DNA of 64,000 bases, taken from Larkinella soli (GTDB taxonomy: Bacteria > Bacteroidota > Bacteroidia > Cytophagales > Spirosomataceae). Where the stretch lies: positions 404,470-468,469 of the forward strand of contig NZ_QTJY01000003.1 in assembly GCF_003703975.1 (NCBI RefSeq), in the 5' to 3' direction. How positions within the stretch are numbered: position 1 is the stretch's first letter; every line of letters starts with the position of its first letter. Positions 1 through 7,555 of the stretch are shown one piece after another. Under the pieces are notes generated by a model. It ran no database searches. It saw only the letters and a program-made list of their open reading frames with translations, and was not told the origin of the DNA. A program made the position numbers and the translations under genes.

Positions 1-163
1 CGACGGCTTTGGCCATCCGGACAGCCTCCTCAGGTGCCAGTTTTTTGATGCGTCCGGCGAGCGGGTCGTCGTTGAAGACGACGGCACCCGCGAGCGGAAC
101 CGCCAGCACGGCCAGCCAGCCGGATTTTCGGGAAAAAGTAAAGGGGAAATACGGTTTCTTCAT
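1..163 (-). CDS. N-terminal fragment of a secreted protein (cut by window start)
   Basis: An ATG on the minus strand at 163 opens a reading frame that stays open to base 1. The product starts MKKPYFPFTFSRKSGW, followed by a hydrophobic stretch (LAVLAVPLAGAVVF), which looks like a signal peptide, and then DPLAGRIKKLAPEEAVRMAKAV. The post-signal text resembles the start of secreted dehydrogenase or cytochrome-type proteins of Bacteroidota, but only 54 codons are visible, so that is a weak inference. The gene points away from the AraC gene at 257. Confidence 0.55.
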   Translation of the reverse strand, partial: MKKPYFPFTFSRKSGWLAVLAVPLAGAVVFNDDPLAGRIKKLAPEEAVRMAKAV

Positions 164-256
164 ACCGGGAAAGGGATCTTTATACATCTGGAAAAGAGTG
201 TAATTTACAAAAATTACCCGGTTTGAGGGCAAAAAAAACCGGATACTAAAGATGTT

Positions 257-1330
257 TTGGCTCCGCCCGATCGGCCCCGTACCTTTACGGCTTCGAACCT
301 CAGGTTCGGCCTCCCCTCGTTCGTATTTCAATCGTTGAGCAGTAAACCGCTGAACCCCGTGCTGACTTCTGAAGAAATTGAATACTCATTAGGTGAGGTC
401 TACCGAAACAACCAGCCCGTTTCGTTTCGCCGGGAACAGCCCGGTCTGGGCCGGGTCACCGTAGACTTCGAGGAACTGACCGGAGCCACCCTGCACCACG
501 CTACCTTCCTCACCGAAAACCGGCCGCTGCTGATTCCGGTCCACCGGCCCGAGCCGACCGTGTCTATGTTTTTCCAGCTGGAAGGCGGCTGCTCGTTCCA
601 GTTCAAACAGGAGGTGACCGTCCCGGAAAACCACCACGCCCTCTGTTACCTGCCATTTCTGCAGACCAATTATTACATCGGGCCGAACACTTCCCGCAAA
701 GACCTGACCATCTGGTTCAACCCGCAGGTGGTGGCCGCCCAGATGCTGGAGGAGGAGATCGAGGACGACCACTGGCAGCGGTTGATGGAAGCGCCCGAGC
801 AGATTTTCAGCACCGTCCGGCAGAGCCGGCCGATGAGCCGGAAGATGACCGACACCCTGGTCCAGGTGAGAAGCTGCCCCTTCTCGGGCAAACTGGGCCG
901 GACCTATAAGGATTCGCTCATCCGGCTGCTGTTCATCGACCAGCTGCTGGTCTACCGCCAGAATCAACTTCGATCCGGCGAGCCGGCCACCCGGCTGACG
1001 CGGCAGGACATCGAAAAATTGCACGAACTCAAGTACTTCCTGGACAGGAACTTTCTGGACGACCTCTCCCTCACCGCCCTGACCCGGGAGTTCGGCCTCA
1101 ATTCCTTCAAACTCAAACACGGCTTCCGGCAGCTGTTCGACACGTCGGTGATGCGGTACATCGACGACCTCAAAATGGGGTATGCCCGCCGGCTGCTGCT
1201 CGACGCCGATCAGGATGTGCTGGAGATTGCCGATCAGCTCGGTTACAATCACTACAGCAACTTCAGTGCGGCTTTCAAACGCCGGTTCGGTATTCCCCCG
1301 ACGGCCGTCGCCCGCCCGAGACCGGTCTGA
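257..1330 (+). CDS. AraC-family transcriptional regulator
   Basis: Cytoplasmic DNA-binding regulator. The last ~100 residues carry an AraC/XylS double helix-turn-helix: LTALTREFGLNSFKLKHGFRQLF for the first half and VLEIADQLGYNHYSNFSAAFKRRFG, a classic second-half motif, near the C-terminus. The N-terminal ~230 residues have no motif I recognise and probably form the ligand or dimerisation domain. There is no ATG at the front of the frame. The start given is TTG at 257, but TTG 335 or GTG 359 (just before LTSEEIEYSLGEVYRNN) may be the true one. It lies upstream of, and on the same strand as, the TonB/YfiR/kinase operon, with 257 nt between them. Control of that operon is possible but unproven. 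Confidence 0.85.
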   Translation: MAPPDRPRTFTASNLRFGLPSFVFQSLSSKPLNPVLTSEEIEYSLGEVYRNNQPVSFRREQPGLGRVTVDFEELTGATLHHATFLTENRPLLIPVHRPEPTVSMFFQLEGGCSFQFKQEVTVPENHHALCYLPFLQTNYYIGPNTSRKDLTIWFNPQVVAAQMLEEEIEDDHWQRLMEAPEQIFSTVRQSRPMSRKMTDTLVQVRSCPFSGKLGRTYKDSLIRLLFIDQLLVYRQNQLRSGEPATRLTRQDIEKLHELKYFLDRNFLDDLSLTALTREFGLNSFKLKHGFRQLFDTSVMRYIDDLKMGYARRLLLDADQDVLEIADQLGYNHYSNFSAAFKRRFGIPPTAVARPRPV

Positions 1331-1587
1331 GAGGGTAGCCCGGCCGGAACCCGAAAATTTCACTTTCCGCACCGATTACTTACCTTTCGTGAAAAATTAT
1401 CAAACGGGATATGCATTCTGCCCGGAAAGACGTTCTTGCGCCTTCGTTGCGCCGAATCGACCGGCCGGAACGGGGCGCAAGTGCAGCGTTAACAATTAGA
1501 AGTGGGGCCAGGCAACTGTGGCATTGAACAAGTACCAAGGAGATTGTTACCCATTCACTAATTTCTTAATAAGTACGTCTTTTCTCT

Positions 1588-3594
1588 ATGAAAAACGAAC
1601 AATCGGAGCTTTTAACCGCGCCGTATGCCCAAAACGTTTACCCGAAATCCCTCAAGCATTTATTCCGAAAGACGATCCGTCCGACCGCCCGGCTTTGCCG
1701 GTTCCTCCGGCTCTGGCCGGCCCTGCTGACGGCGCCCGCCCTGGCCCAGGTGGCCCCGCCGGCCTCCCCCAGTGAACTGAAAAAGCTGAGCCTCGAACAA
1801 CTGATGGACGTCGAGGTGACGCTGGTTTCCCGGACGCCCCAGAAACTCTCCGAAGTGGCCTCGGCCATCCAGGTCCTGACCGGGGCCGACATCCGGCGCT
1901 CGGGCGCCACCAACATCCCCGAAGCCCTGCGGCTGATTCCGAACCTGCAGGTGGCCCAGCTCAACGCCAGCACCTGGATCATCAGCGCCCGGGGCTTCAA
2001 TACCATCTTCGCCAACAAACTGCTGGTCATGATCGACGGGCGGACGGTCTATACACCGTTCTTCGGCGGGGTGCTTTGGGAGCAGCAGAACATTCCGCTG
2101 GAGGATGTCGAGCGCATCGAGGTGGTGAGCGGCCCGGGCGGCACGCTCTGGGGAGCCAACGCCGTCAACGGCGTCATCAACATCGTCACCAAAAGCTCCG
2201 CCGAAACGCAGGGAGCCTACGTCTCCGTTTCGGCCGGTAACTTCCTGAAAAATCAGATCGACGCGCGCTACGGCGGCCGCATCTCCGACCAGCTGACCTA
2301 CCGGATTTACGGCCAGCATTTCGAGCGTGAACCGACGCTCCTGCCCTCCGGGGACGAGAACCGCGACCGCTGGCGGATGACCCAGGGCGGCTTTCGCGTC
2401 GACTGGGCCGCCACGGCGAGGGATCAGGTGGCCTTCACCGGGAATTTCTCCGGGGGCGCCCGCTACCTGGCGCTGGGTAAATCCCGGCTCGACGGCCAGA
2501 ACGTGCTGGGCCGCTGGACCCGCCGGTATTCCGAACAGTCGGAACTGATTGTGCAGCTGTACTACGACCGGTATTACCGGAACGACGCCAACGCTACCGG
2601 CTCCGACCGCCTGACCACCTACGACTTTGATTTTCAGCACCGGTTTCCGATAAAAAACCGCCACAGCATCCTCTGGGGACTCGGCTACCGGCTGGCCCGC
2701 GACTTTACGGAATGGCGGACCAACACCACAGCCATCCTGCCCAACCGGAAGGATCTGCCGCTGTATACGGGTTTCGTGCAGGATGAAATCGCGCTGCACC
2801 CGAAGCTGAAGCTGACGCTGGGCACCAAACTGCTGCATAACGTCTACAGCGGTTTCGAACTTCAGCCGAGCGCCCGTCTGGCCTGGGCGGTCCGGCGCGA
2901 TAACCTGCTGTGGGCGGCCGTTTCGCGGGCCGTCCGGACGCCGAGCCGGCTGGACGTCGATTATTTCCTGCCGGCCTATCCCGTACCGCCGACGCAGCCC
3001 AGCGTGGCCGGGGGGCCGAATTTCGTGTCCGAGAAGGTCGTTGCCTGGGAACTGGGCTACCGCTGGCAGCCGGCCGCCGGCGTCCACTTCTCCCTGGCCG
3101 GTTTCTATAATGTCTACCGGGACATTTACAGCGTGGAAGCCCTGCCCGGAACCCTCACCTACCAGATCCAGAACGGCTCGGAAGGCGAATCGTGGGGCGG
3201 TGAACTGGCGGTCGGACTGCAGGTGTCGCCCGGCTGGCGGCTTCGGGGCGGGTATACGTATCTGGACAAGGACCTGCGGGCCAAACCCGGTCGTTCCTTC
3301 AACCCCGATTACCTCGGCAACGACGTCAAAAACCGGGCGATGCTGCAATCCATGCTGAACCTGCCGGCCGGCTTCCAGCTGGATCTGATCGGGCAGTATT
3401 TCGATTACCTGCCCAAAACCCTGGCGACTGCCCGGGTTCCCTCCTACCTCACCTTCGATGCAAGGCTGGCCTGGAGCGCCCGATGGCTCGAACTTGCCCT
3501 CGTTGGTCAGAACCTGGCGAAAGATCGCCATATCGAGTTCGGCACGCTGTACATCCCCCGGAGCTATTACGCGAAAATTTCGGCCCGGTTTTGA
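1588..3594 (+). CDS. TonB-dependent outer-membrane receptor
   Basis: Outer-membrane transporter of 668 residues. A basic N-terminus and a hydrophobic stretch (LWPALLTAPALAQ, ~48-60) form the signal peptide. Then comes the LKKLSLEQLMDVEVTLVSR segment typical of receptors encoded with YfiR/DUF4154 proteins, the plug domain (GADIRRSGATNIPEALRLIPNLQV ... ARGFNT ... MIDGRTVY ... GPGGTLWGANAVNGVINIVTK, ~75-215) and a β-barrel ending in an aromatic-terminated strand (YYAKISARF). There is no carboxypeptidase-like N-terminal extension or SusD partner, so it is not a SusC-type glycan transporter. The ligand is unknown. It is the first gene of a three-gene unit, with 35 nt to the next ATG. An M at codon 1 fits; a shorter start nearer the signal peptide cannot be excluded. 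Confidence 0.9.
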   Translation: MKNEQSELLTAPYAQNVYPKSLKHLFRKTIRPTARLCRFLRLWPALLTAPALAQVAPPASPSELKKLSLEQLMDVEVTLVSRTPQKLSEVASAIQVLTGADIRRSGATNIPEALRLIPNLQVAQLNASTWIISARGFNTIFANKLLVMIDGRTVYTPFFGGVLWEQQNIPLEDVERIEVVSGPGGTLWGANAVNGVINIVTKSSAETQGAYVSVSAGNFLKNQIDARYGGRISDQLTYRIYGQHFEREPTLLPSGDENRDRWRMTQGGFRVDWAATARDQVAFTGNFSGGARYLALGKSRLDGQNVLGRWTRRYSEQSELIVQLYYDRYYRNDANATGSDRLTTYDFDFQHRFPIKNRHSILWGLGYRLARDFTEWRTNTTAILPNRKDLPLYTGFVQDEIALHPKLKLTLGTKLLHNVYSGFELQPSARLAWAVRRDNLLWAAVSRAVRTPSRLDVDYFLPAYPVPPTQPSVAGGPNFVSEKVVAWELGYRWQPAAGVHFSLAGFYNVYRDIYSVEALPGTLTYQIQNGSEGESWGGELAVGLQVSPGWRLRGGYTYLDKDLRAKPGRSFNPDYLGNDVKNRAMLQSMLNLPAGFQLDLIGQYFDYLPKTLATARVPSYLTFDARLAWSARWLELALVGQNLAKDRHIEFGTLYIPRSYYAKISARF

Positions 3595-3629
3595 TTACTT
3601 TACATCGACAGGCATTTCCCCGAGAGAAC

Positions 3630-4154
3630 ATGAGATTACTGGTAACATGGTTACTGATCGGCGTTCTGGCGCAGGCACGGGCCCAACCCATGCCCGCGTC
3701 GGAAGTCAGCGTCAAGGCCGTGTTTATCTATAATTTCACCCGCTTCGTCGAATGGCCCGAAACCGCCTTTTCATCCCCGGACGCCCCGTTCGTCATCGGT
3801 ATTTTCGGCGCCGACCCCTTCGGGTCGGTGATGGCCGAGACGGTGGCCGGGGAAAAGGTGGGCAACCACCCGATCCATGTACAGCGGTATCGCGACCCGG
3901 CCGGGCTCGCCGACTGCCATCTGGTTTATGTCGGGTCCCGGGAGGCCGAGGTGGTCCGGGAAATGCTGGCCTCGCTGGGCCGGCGGGCCGTGCTGACGGT
4001 CGGGGAAGCCGTGCCTTTTAACCGGATGGGCGGCATGATTCGTTTTCTCACCCGAAACAATAAGATTCGTTTCGAGATTAATGCATCGGCAGCCCGGGCC
4101 GTTCAGCTAAATATCAGCTCCAAACTGCTGAACGTCGCGGAAGCCGTAAATTAG
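3630..4154 (+). CDS. YfiR family (DUF4154) periplasmic protein
   Basis: A 174-residue protein with an N-terminal signal peptide (MRLLVTWLLIGVLAQARAQ), followed by the hallmark YfiR segment SEVSVKAVFIYNFTRFVEWP and a C-terminal KIRFEINASAARAVQLNISSKLL. In Pseudomonas, YfiR sits in the periplasm and represses the diguanylate cyclase YfiN by binding its periplasmic CHASE8 domain. Here the ATG at 3630 follows the TonB receptor by 35 nt, and the next gene (ATG 4160) starts 5 nt after the stop. Its likely partner is therefore the CHASE8-containing histidine kinase downstream rather than a cyclase. I see no cysteine pair like those that control YfiR oxidation in Pseudomonas; the single clear Cys is in ADCHLVYVG. 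Confidence 0.9.
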   Translation: MRLLVTWLLIGVLAQARAQPMPASEVSVKAVFIYNFTRFVEWPETAFSSPDAPFVIGIFGADPFGSVMAETVAGEKVGNHPIHVQRYRDPAGLADCHLVYVGSREAEVVREMLASLGRRAVLTVGEAVPFNRMGGMIRFLTRNNKIRFEINASAARAVQLNISSKLLNVAEAVN

Positions 4155-4159
4155 TTCTG

Positions 4160-5680
4160 ATGGAACCTCATAAGCCCAAAGCCGCCCCGATTCAGCGTCA
4201 GCTCATGAACGTTATGCTGCTGACGAGCGGGTCGGTACTGGCGCTGACCTGTCTGGCTTTTTTCGTTTACGAGTACTTCACCTTCCGGGAAACCCTTAAA
4301 AACCAGCTGACGATGCTGGGCGAGATCATTGCCGCCAACAGTACGGCCGCCCTGGCTTTCGACGACCCCGACGACGCCGAAGAACTGCTCAGCGCCCTGC
4401 GGACCAACCGCCATATCGTGGCGGCCTGTCTGTACGACAAGGAGGGCCGGATTTTTGCCCGGTATCCCGCCGACGCGCCCGCCGATCAGTTCCCGTCCTA
4501 CCTGCCCGCCAGAAACTACCGGTTTTCGGGCAGCTACCTCGAAGGGTTCCAGCCGGTGGTGCAGGGCCGCACCCAGCTCGGCAGCCTGTATCTGAAATCG
4601 GATATGGAAGCGATGTTCGAGCGATTCAGCCGGTATGCGCTGATTGCGGCCACGGTGGTCGGGGTGATGCTGGGGCTGGCCTACCTGCTGTCGCGACGGC
4701 TCCAGCGCCGGATCTCCCGGCCGATTCTGGCCCTCGCCCAGACGGCCGGCCAGGTGTCCCGCGATCATAACTACAGCGTGCGGGCCACGAAATACCAGGA
4801 GGATGAGGTGGGCCTGCTCACGGACGCCTTCAACCTGATGCTGACCCAGATCGACCGGCAGAACTCCGAAATTCTGGCCATGAACCAGCAACTGGAGGAG
4901 CGGATCAAAGCCCGGACGCAGGAACTGGAGAAGACCAACGACGAGCTGACGGTAGTCAACGGAAAACTGGTGAAATCGAACCGCGACCTGGAGCAGTTCG
5001 CCAACGTGGCCTCCCACGACCTTCAGGAGCCCCTGCGGAAAATTCAGATGTTTGCCCAGCTGGTGGAGAACAGCATCGATGACCCGTCTCTGGCCCGGGA
5101 GTATACGGACAAAATCAAGAACGCGGCCAACCGGATGACGACGCTCATCAAATCGGTGCTCAACTACAGCCGGCTTTCCAACCACAGCGAGCCGTTCATC
5201 CCGATCGATCTCAATGAGGTGATCGGGCAGATCCAGGCGGATTTCGAACTGCTCATCACGGAGAAAAACGCCACCGTTACGGCCCGGGACCTGCCGGTGA
5301 TTCAGGGTATCCCGCTACAGATCAACCAGTTGTTTTCCAACCTGATCGGCAATGCGCTGAAGTTCTGCGACAAAACCCCGCAGATCGTCATCACGGCCCG
5401 TGTCCATGAGCCGGGCCGTTCCCGGCTGCCGGAGGAGCTGACCGAGGGCCGGGGATACGCCGAACTGATGGTGGAAGACAACGGCATCGGCTTCGACACC
5501 AGCTATTCCCGGAAAATCTTCACCATCTTCCAGCGGCTGCACACGCAGAAGGAATACCCCGGCACCGGCATCGGCCTGGCCCTCTGCAAACGGATCGTCG
5601 AGAACCACGCCGGCACCATCACCGTCGAAAGCGAGGTCGGCCGGGGCACCCGGTTTTATGTTTACCTTCCCATGAACTGA
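4160..5680 (+). CDS. Sensor histidine kinase with periplasmic CHASE8 and HAMP domains
   Basis: Inner-membrane kinase of 506 residues. TM1 is ~17-38 (VMLLTSGSVLALTCLAFFVY). The periplasmic part (~45-155) reads as a CHASE8 domain (GEIIAANSTAALAFDDPDDA and AACLYDKEGRIFARYP). TM2 is ~159-177. HAMP follows (~180-232), then a coiled coil (QLEERIKARTQELEKTNDEL), HisKA with phospho-acceptor His286 (ASHDLQEPLRKIQMF), and HATPase_c with N box (NLIGNALKFCD), VEDNGIGFD and GTGIGLALCKRIV. No receiver domain is fused and no response regulator lies beside it. The 5-nt gap to yfiR and the CHASE8 fold shared with YfiN suggest YfiR is its periplasmic regulator (inference). It converges on the LEA gene with a 9-nt gap. 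Confidence 0.9.
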   Translation: MEPHKPKAAPIQRQLMNVMLLTSGSVLALTCLAFFVYEYFTFRETLKNQLTMLGEIIAANSTAALAFDDPDDAEELLSALRTNRHIVAACLYDKEGRIFARYPADAPADQFPSYLPARNYRFSGSYLEGFQPVVQGRTQLGSLYLKSDMEAMFERFSRYALIAATVVGVMLGLAYLLSRRLQRRISRPILALAQTAGQVSRDHNYSVRATKYQEDEVGLLTDAFNLMLTQIDRQNSEILAMNQQLEERIKARTQELEKTNDELTVVNGKLVKSNRDLEQFANVASHDLQEPLRKIQMFAQLVENSIDDPSLAREYTDKIKNAANRMTTLIKSVLNYSRLSNHSEPFIPIDLNEVIGQIQADFELLITEKNATVTARDLPVIQGIPLQINQLFSNLIGNALKFCDKTPQIVITARVHEPGRSRLPEELTEGRGYAELMVEDNGIGFDTSYSRKIFTIFQRLHTQKEYPGTGIGLALCKRIVENHAGTITVESEVGRGTRFYVYLPMN

Positions 5681-5689
5681 TCGGCCGGA

Positions 5690-6598
5690 TCAGTCTTTCT
5701 TAAAGTCGGCCAGCGTCCCGGTGATGCGGGTTTTCATGACACTGTTTTTGAACATGGGGTTGTCGCCTTCCGTCACCAGTTTAGAGGTAAACGTCACCAG
5801 AAAGGGGGTATCCTTCTTGTCGAAGAGCATTTTGGGCAGCAGGGCGAGCGTCTGGCCGGGTTTGAGCGTCACGGGAAACACCACGGGCGTCGTCGCCTGT
5901 TTCCGGATCAGCACCGGCTCCGGCTGACTGCCGTCGGCAATCTCCTTTCCGTTGATCGACACGGTATAGTGGGTGTCGGTAAAGTTGAACGGGAAGCGGT
6001 TTTTGTTGACGACGCTGACTTTGGTCGCCACGTCGGTTTCCTTCAGGCCTACCTTGCCGAAGTTGATGTCCTCCACCTTGATTTCGGGCAGGTAGAAGGT
6101 CGGCATCCGGCGGGTGATGGTTTGCCGGAACGTGCGGTCGCCCAGGATCGGCACGTCGAGGTCGAAGCTGCTGCGGACGGTGTAAGTCGTGCTGTCGATG
6201 TCCTTCTGATCCAGCGTTTTCAGCACGGCCAGCAGCTTTTTGTTGTCGATCACCATCGGCAGTTTCACCAGGGTGCTGTCCCGGGATTCGATCTCGATGG
6301 GTTTGGCGTAGGTGTCCTCGATCACGGGTGTATTGGCGATCAGGACCGTATAATTGAGCCGGTTGGCTTTGAAACCCACCGGCAGCGGGTTGTCGATCAG
6401 CATCTCGACGGTCAGGTGCGTCCGGTCGTCGTCGATGCTCGTGATGTTCATCGTGCTCATCTCCAGCCGGGGTTTGAGCGTATCGTTGAAGGCTCCGCCT
6501 TCGGCTTCTGCGTTGTTTTTCAGGCGGCTATACCAGATCCAGGCTCCGACGAAACCAATCAGCAGGAGAGCCAGCGCAATGATCCATCCCTTTTTCAT
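5690..6598 (-). CDS. LEA type 2 family protein, membrane-anchored
   Basis: A 302-residue protein with one N-terminal membrane segment (WIIALALLLIGFVGAWIWYS) followed by two LEA14/WHy-like β domains, about 40-150 (LEMSTMNITSIDDDRTHLTVEM ... DNPLPVGFKANRLNYTV) and 160-295 (LPEIKVEDINFGKVGLKETDV ... NKNRFPFNFTDTHYTVSING). Proteins of this family are associated with desiccation and hypo-osmotic stress. The start is ATG 6598, which overlaps the TGA of the cyanophycinase gene (ATGA, 4 nt), so the two are translationally coupled. The frame stays open upstream to 6844, but that part lies inside the cyanophycinase gene and is not used. It is the last gene of a minus-strand unit with treZ. Confidence 0.87.
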   Translation of the reverse strand: MKKGWIIALALLLIGFVGAWIWYSRLKNNAEAEGGAFNDTLKPRLEMSTMNITSIDDDRTHLTVEMLIDNPLPVGFKANRLNYTVLIANTPVIEDTYAKPIEIESRDSTLVKLPMVIDNKKLLAVLKTLDQKDIDSTTYTVRSSFDLDVPILGDRTFRQTITRRMPTFYLPEIKVEDINFGKVGLKETDVATKVSVVNKNRFPFNFTDTHYTVSINGKEIADGSQPEPVLIRKQATTPVVFPVTLKPGQTLALLPKMLFDKKDTPFLVTFTSKLVTEGDNPMFKNSVMKTRITGTLADFKKD

Positions 6599-7488
6599 AC
6601 CGTTGGCTTGTGTGTTTTTTCTTCCGTACTTCCGAGCGGAATAAACTTCCGCTCCCGGATAAGATATCGGGCGCCGGCCGCCAGCATCCGCACCCGCAGG
6701 CCGTCGAGGTAAACCGGTTCCAGCTCCTTGACGAGGTGGTAGTTGGTTACCTGGATGGCATCCGTCTCCAGAATAGTAACCACGCCGGAGCCGATGGGTT
6801 TCAACCGGTTTCCTTCGGTGATCACCACGCCCGTGTCGGCACACAGGCCGAGGCCGACCAGACCGGGATTTCGAAGCAGGGCCTCGGTCAGCCGGGGCAG
6901 GCGGCTGCGCTGCATGAAGTGAGTGTCGATAATGACTTCCGGCACCAGCGCCAGCCCCTTTTCGGTTTCCACCATTCCCTTGATGAGTGACTCACCGCTC
7001 TTGCCGTCCTTGATAGCCAGGCGGGCCATGGCCGCGGCCCCGGCGCTGGTGCCGGCAATGACGAACCCTTCGTTCCAGTAGCGGTCCACCATCCGGCGGC
7101 AGAAATCGCTGTCGGCGAACTTTTCGATCAGGATCGACTGGTCGCCCCCGGTAAACATGATTCCGTCGGCCTGCTCCAGCTTCTTCAGGTTTTCCTTCCG
7201 GTCCGTATCCTCCGGTTTTTCGACGTACATGATTTCGACCTCTTTGCAGCCCAGGCTTTTAAAGGCGTCGATATACACTTTGGCCATTTCTTTCGGAACG
7301 TCGGAGGCCGCCGGAATCACGAGAATCTTCGTCTCCGGGCCTTTCATTTCCAGCAGCACTTCCTGCAGAATGCCGTTTTTGAAAAAATCAACCTGCTGCA
7401 TCTGGCCTCCGGAGGCATTATCCTCCGGTCCGTGAGCTTCATTTCCTCCAATAGGAATCAACTTCCCCTTCGGTACGATCGTATCCAT
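6595..7488 (-). CDS. Cyanophycinase (peptidase family S51)
   Basis: A 297-residue cytoplasmic serine peptidase of family S51. Cyanophycinase cleaves multi-L-arginyl-poly-L-aspartate to β-Asp-Arg dipeptides. Visible motifs are the N-terminal GKLIPIGGNEAH, MFTGGDQSILIEKF before the active site, the nucleophile elbow GTSAGAAAMARLAI with the catalytic Ser, and IDTHFMQRSRLPRL followed by GLCADTGVVI. The length is normal for bacterial enzymes and there is no signal peptide. No cyanophycin synthetase is in this window, so the substrate gene is elsewhere or the enzyme acts on a different β-aspartyl peptide. It starts 67 nt after treZ and overlaps the LEA gene by 4 nt. Confidence 0.9.
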   Translation of the reverse strand: MDTIVPKGKLIPIGGNEAHGPEDNASGGQMQQVDFFKNGILQEVLLEMKGPETKILVIPAASDVPKEMAKVYIDAFKSLGCKEVEIMYVEKPEDTDRKENLKKLEQADGIMFTGGDQSILIEKFADSDFCRRMVDRYWNEGFVIAGTSAGAAAMARLAIKDGKSGESLIKGMVETEKGLALVPEVIIDTHFMQRSRLPRLTEALLRNPGLVGLGLCADTGVVITEGNRLKPIGSGVVTILETDAIQVTNYHLVKELEPVYLDGLRVRMLAAGARYLIRERKFIPLGSTEEKTHKPTV

Positions 7489-7555
7489 TTCTCAATGGGT
7501 TCAATGGTCTGTTTATTAAAGAGCAACCTGCTCACCTTCATCCGTTTTGCATCGT

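Noticed and set aside
389..1372. Long minus-strand open frame opposite the AraC gene
   Set aside because: It is an antisense shadow of high-GC coding DNA; the product is low in structure, while the plus-strand frame has clear AraC motifs.
1660..3531. 623-codon minus-strand open frame opposite the TonB receptor
   Set aside because: Antisense shadow; rich in Gly/Val/Gln typical of reversed GC-rich codons and without domains.
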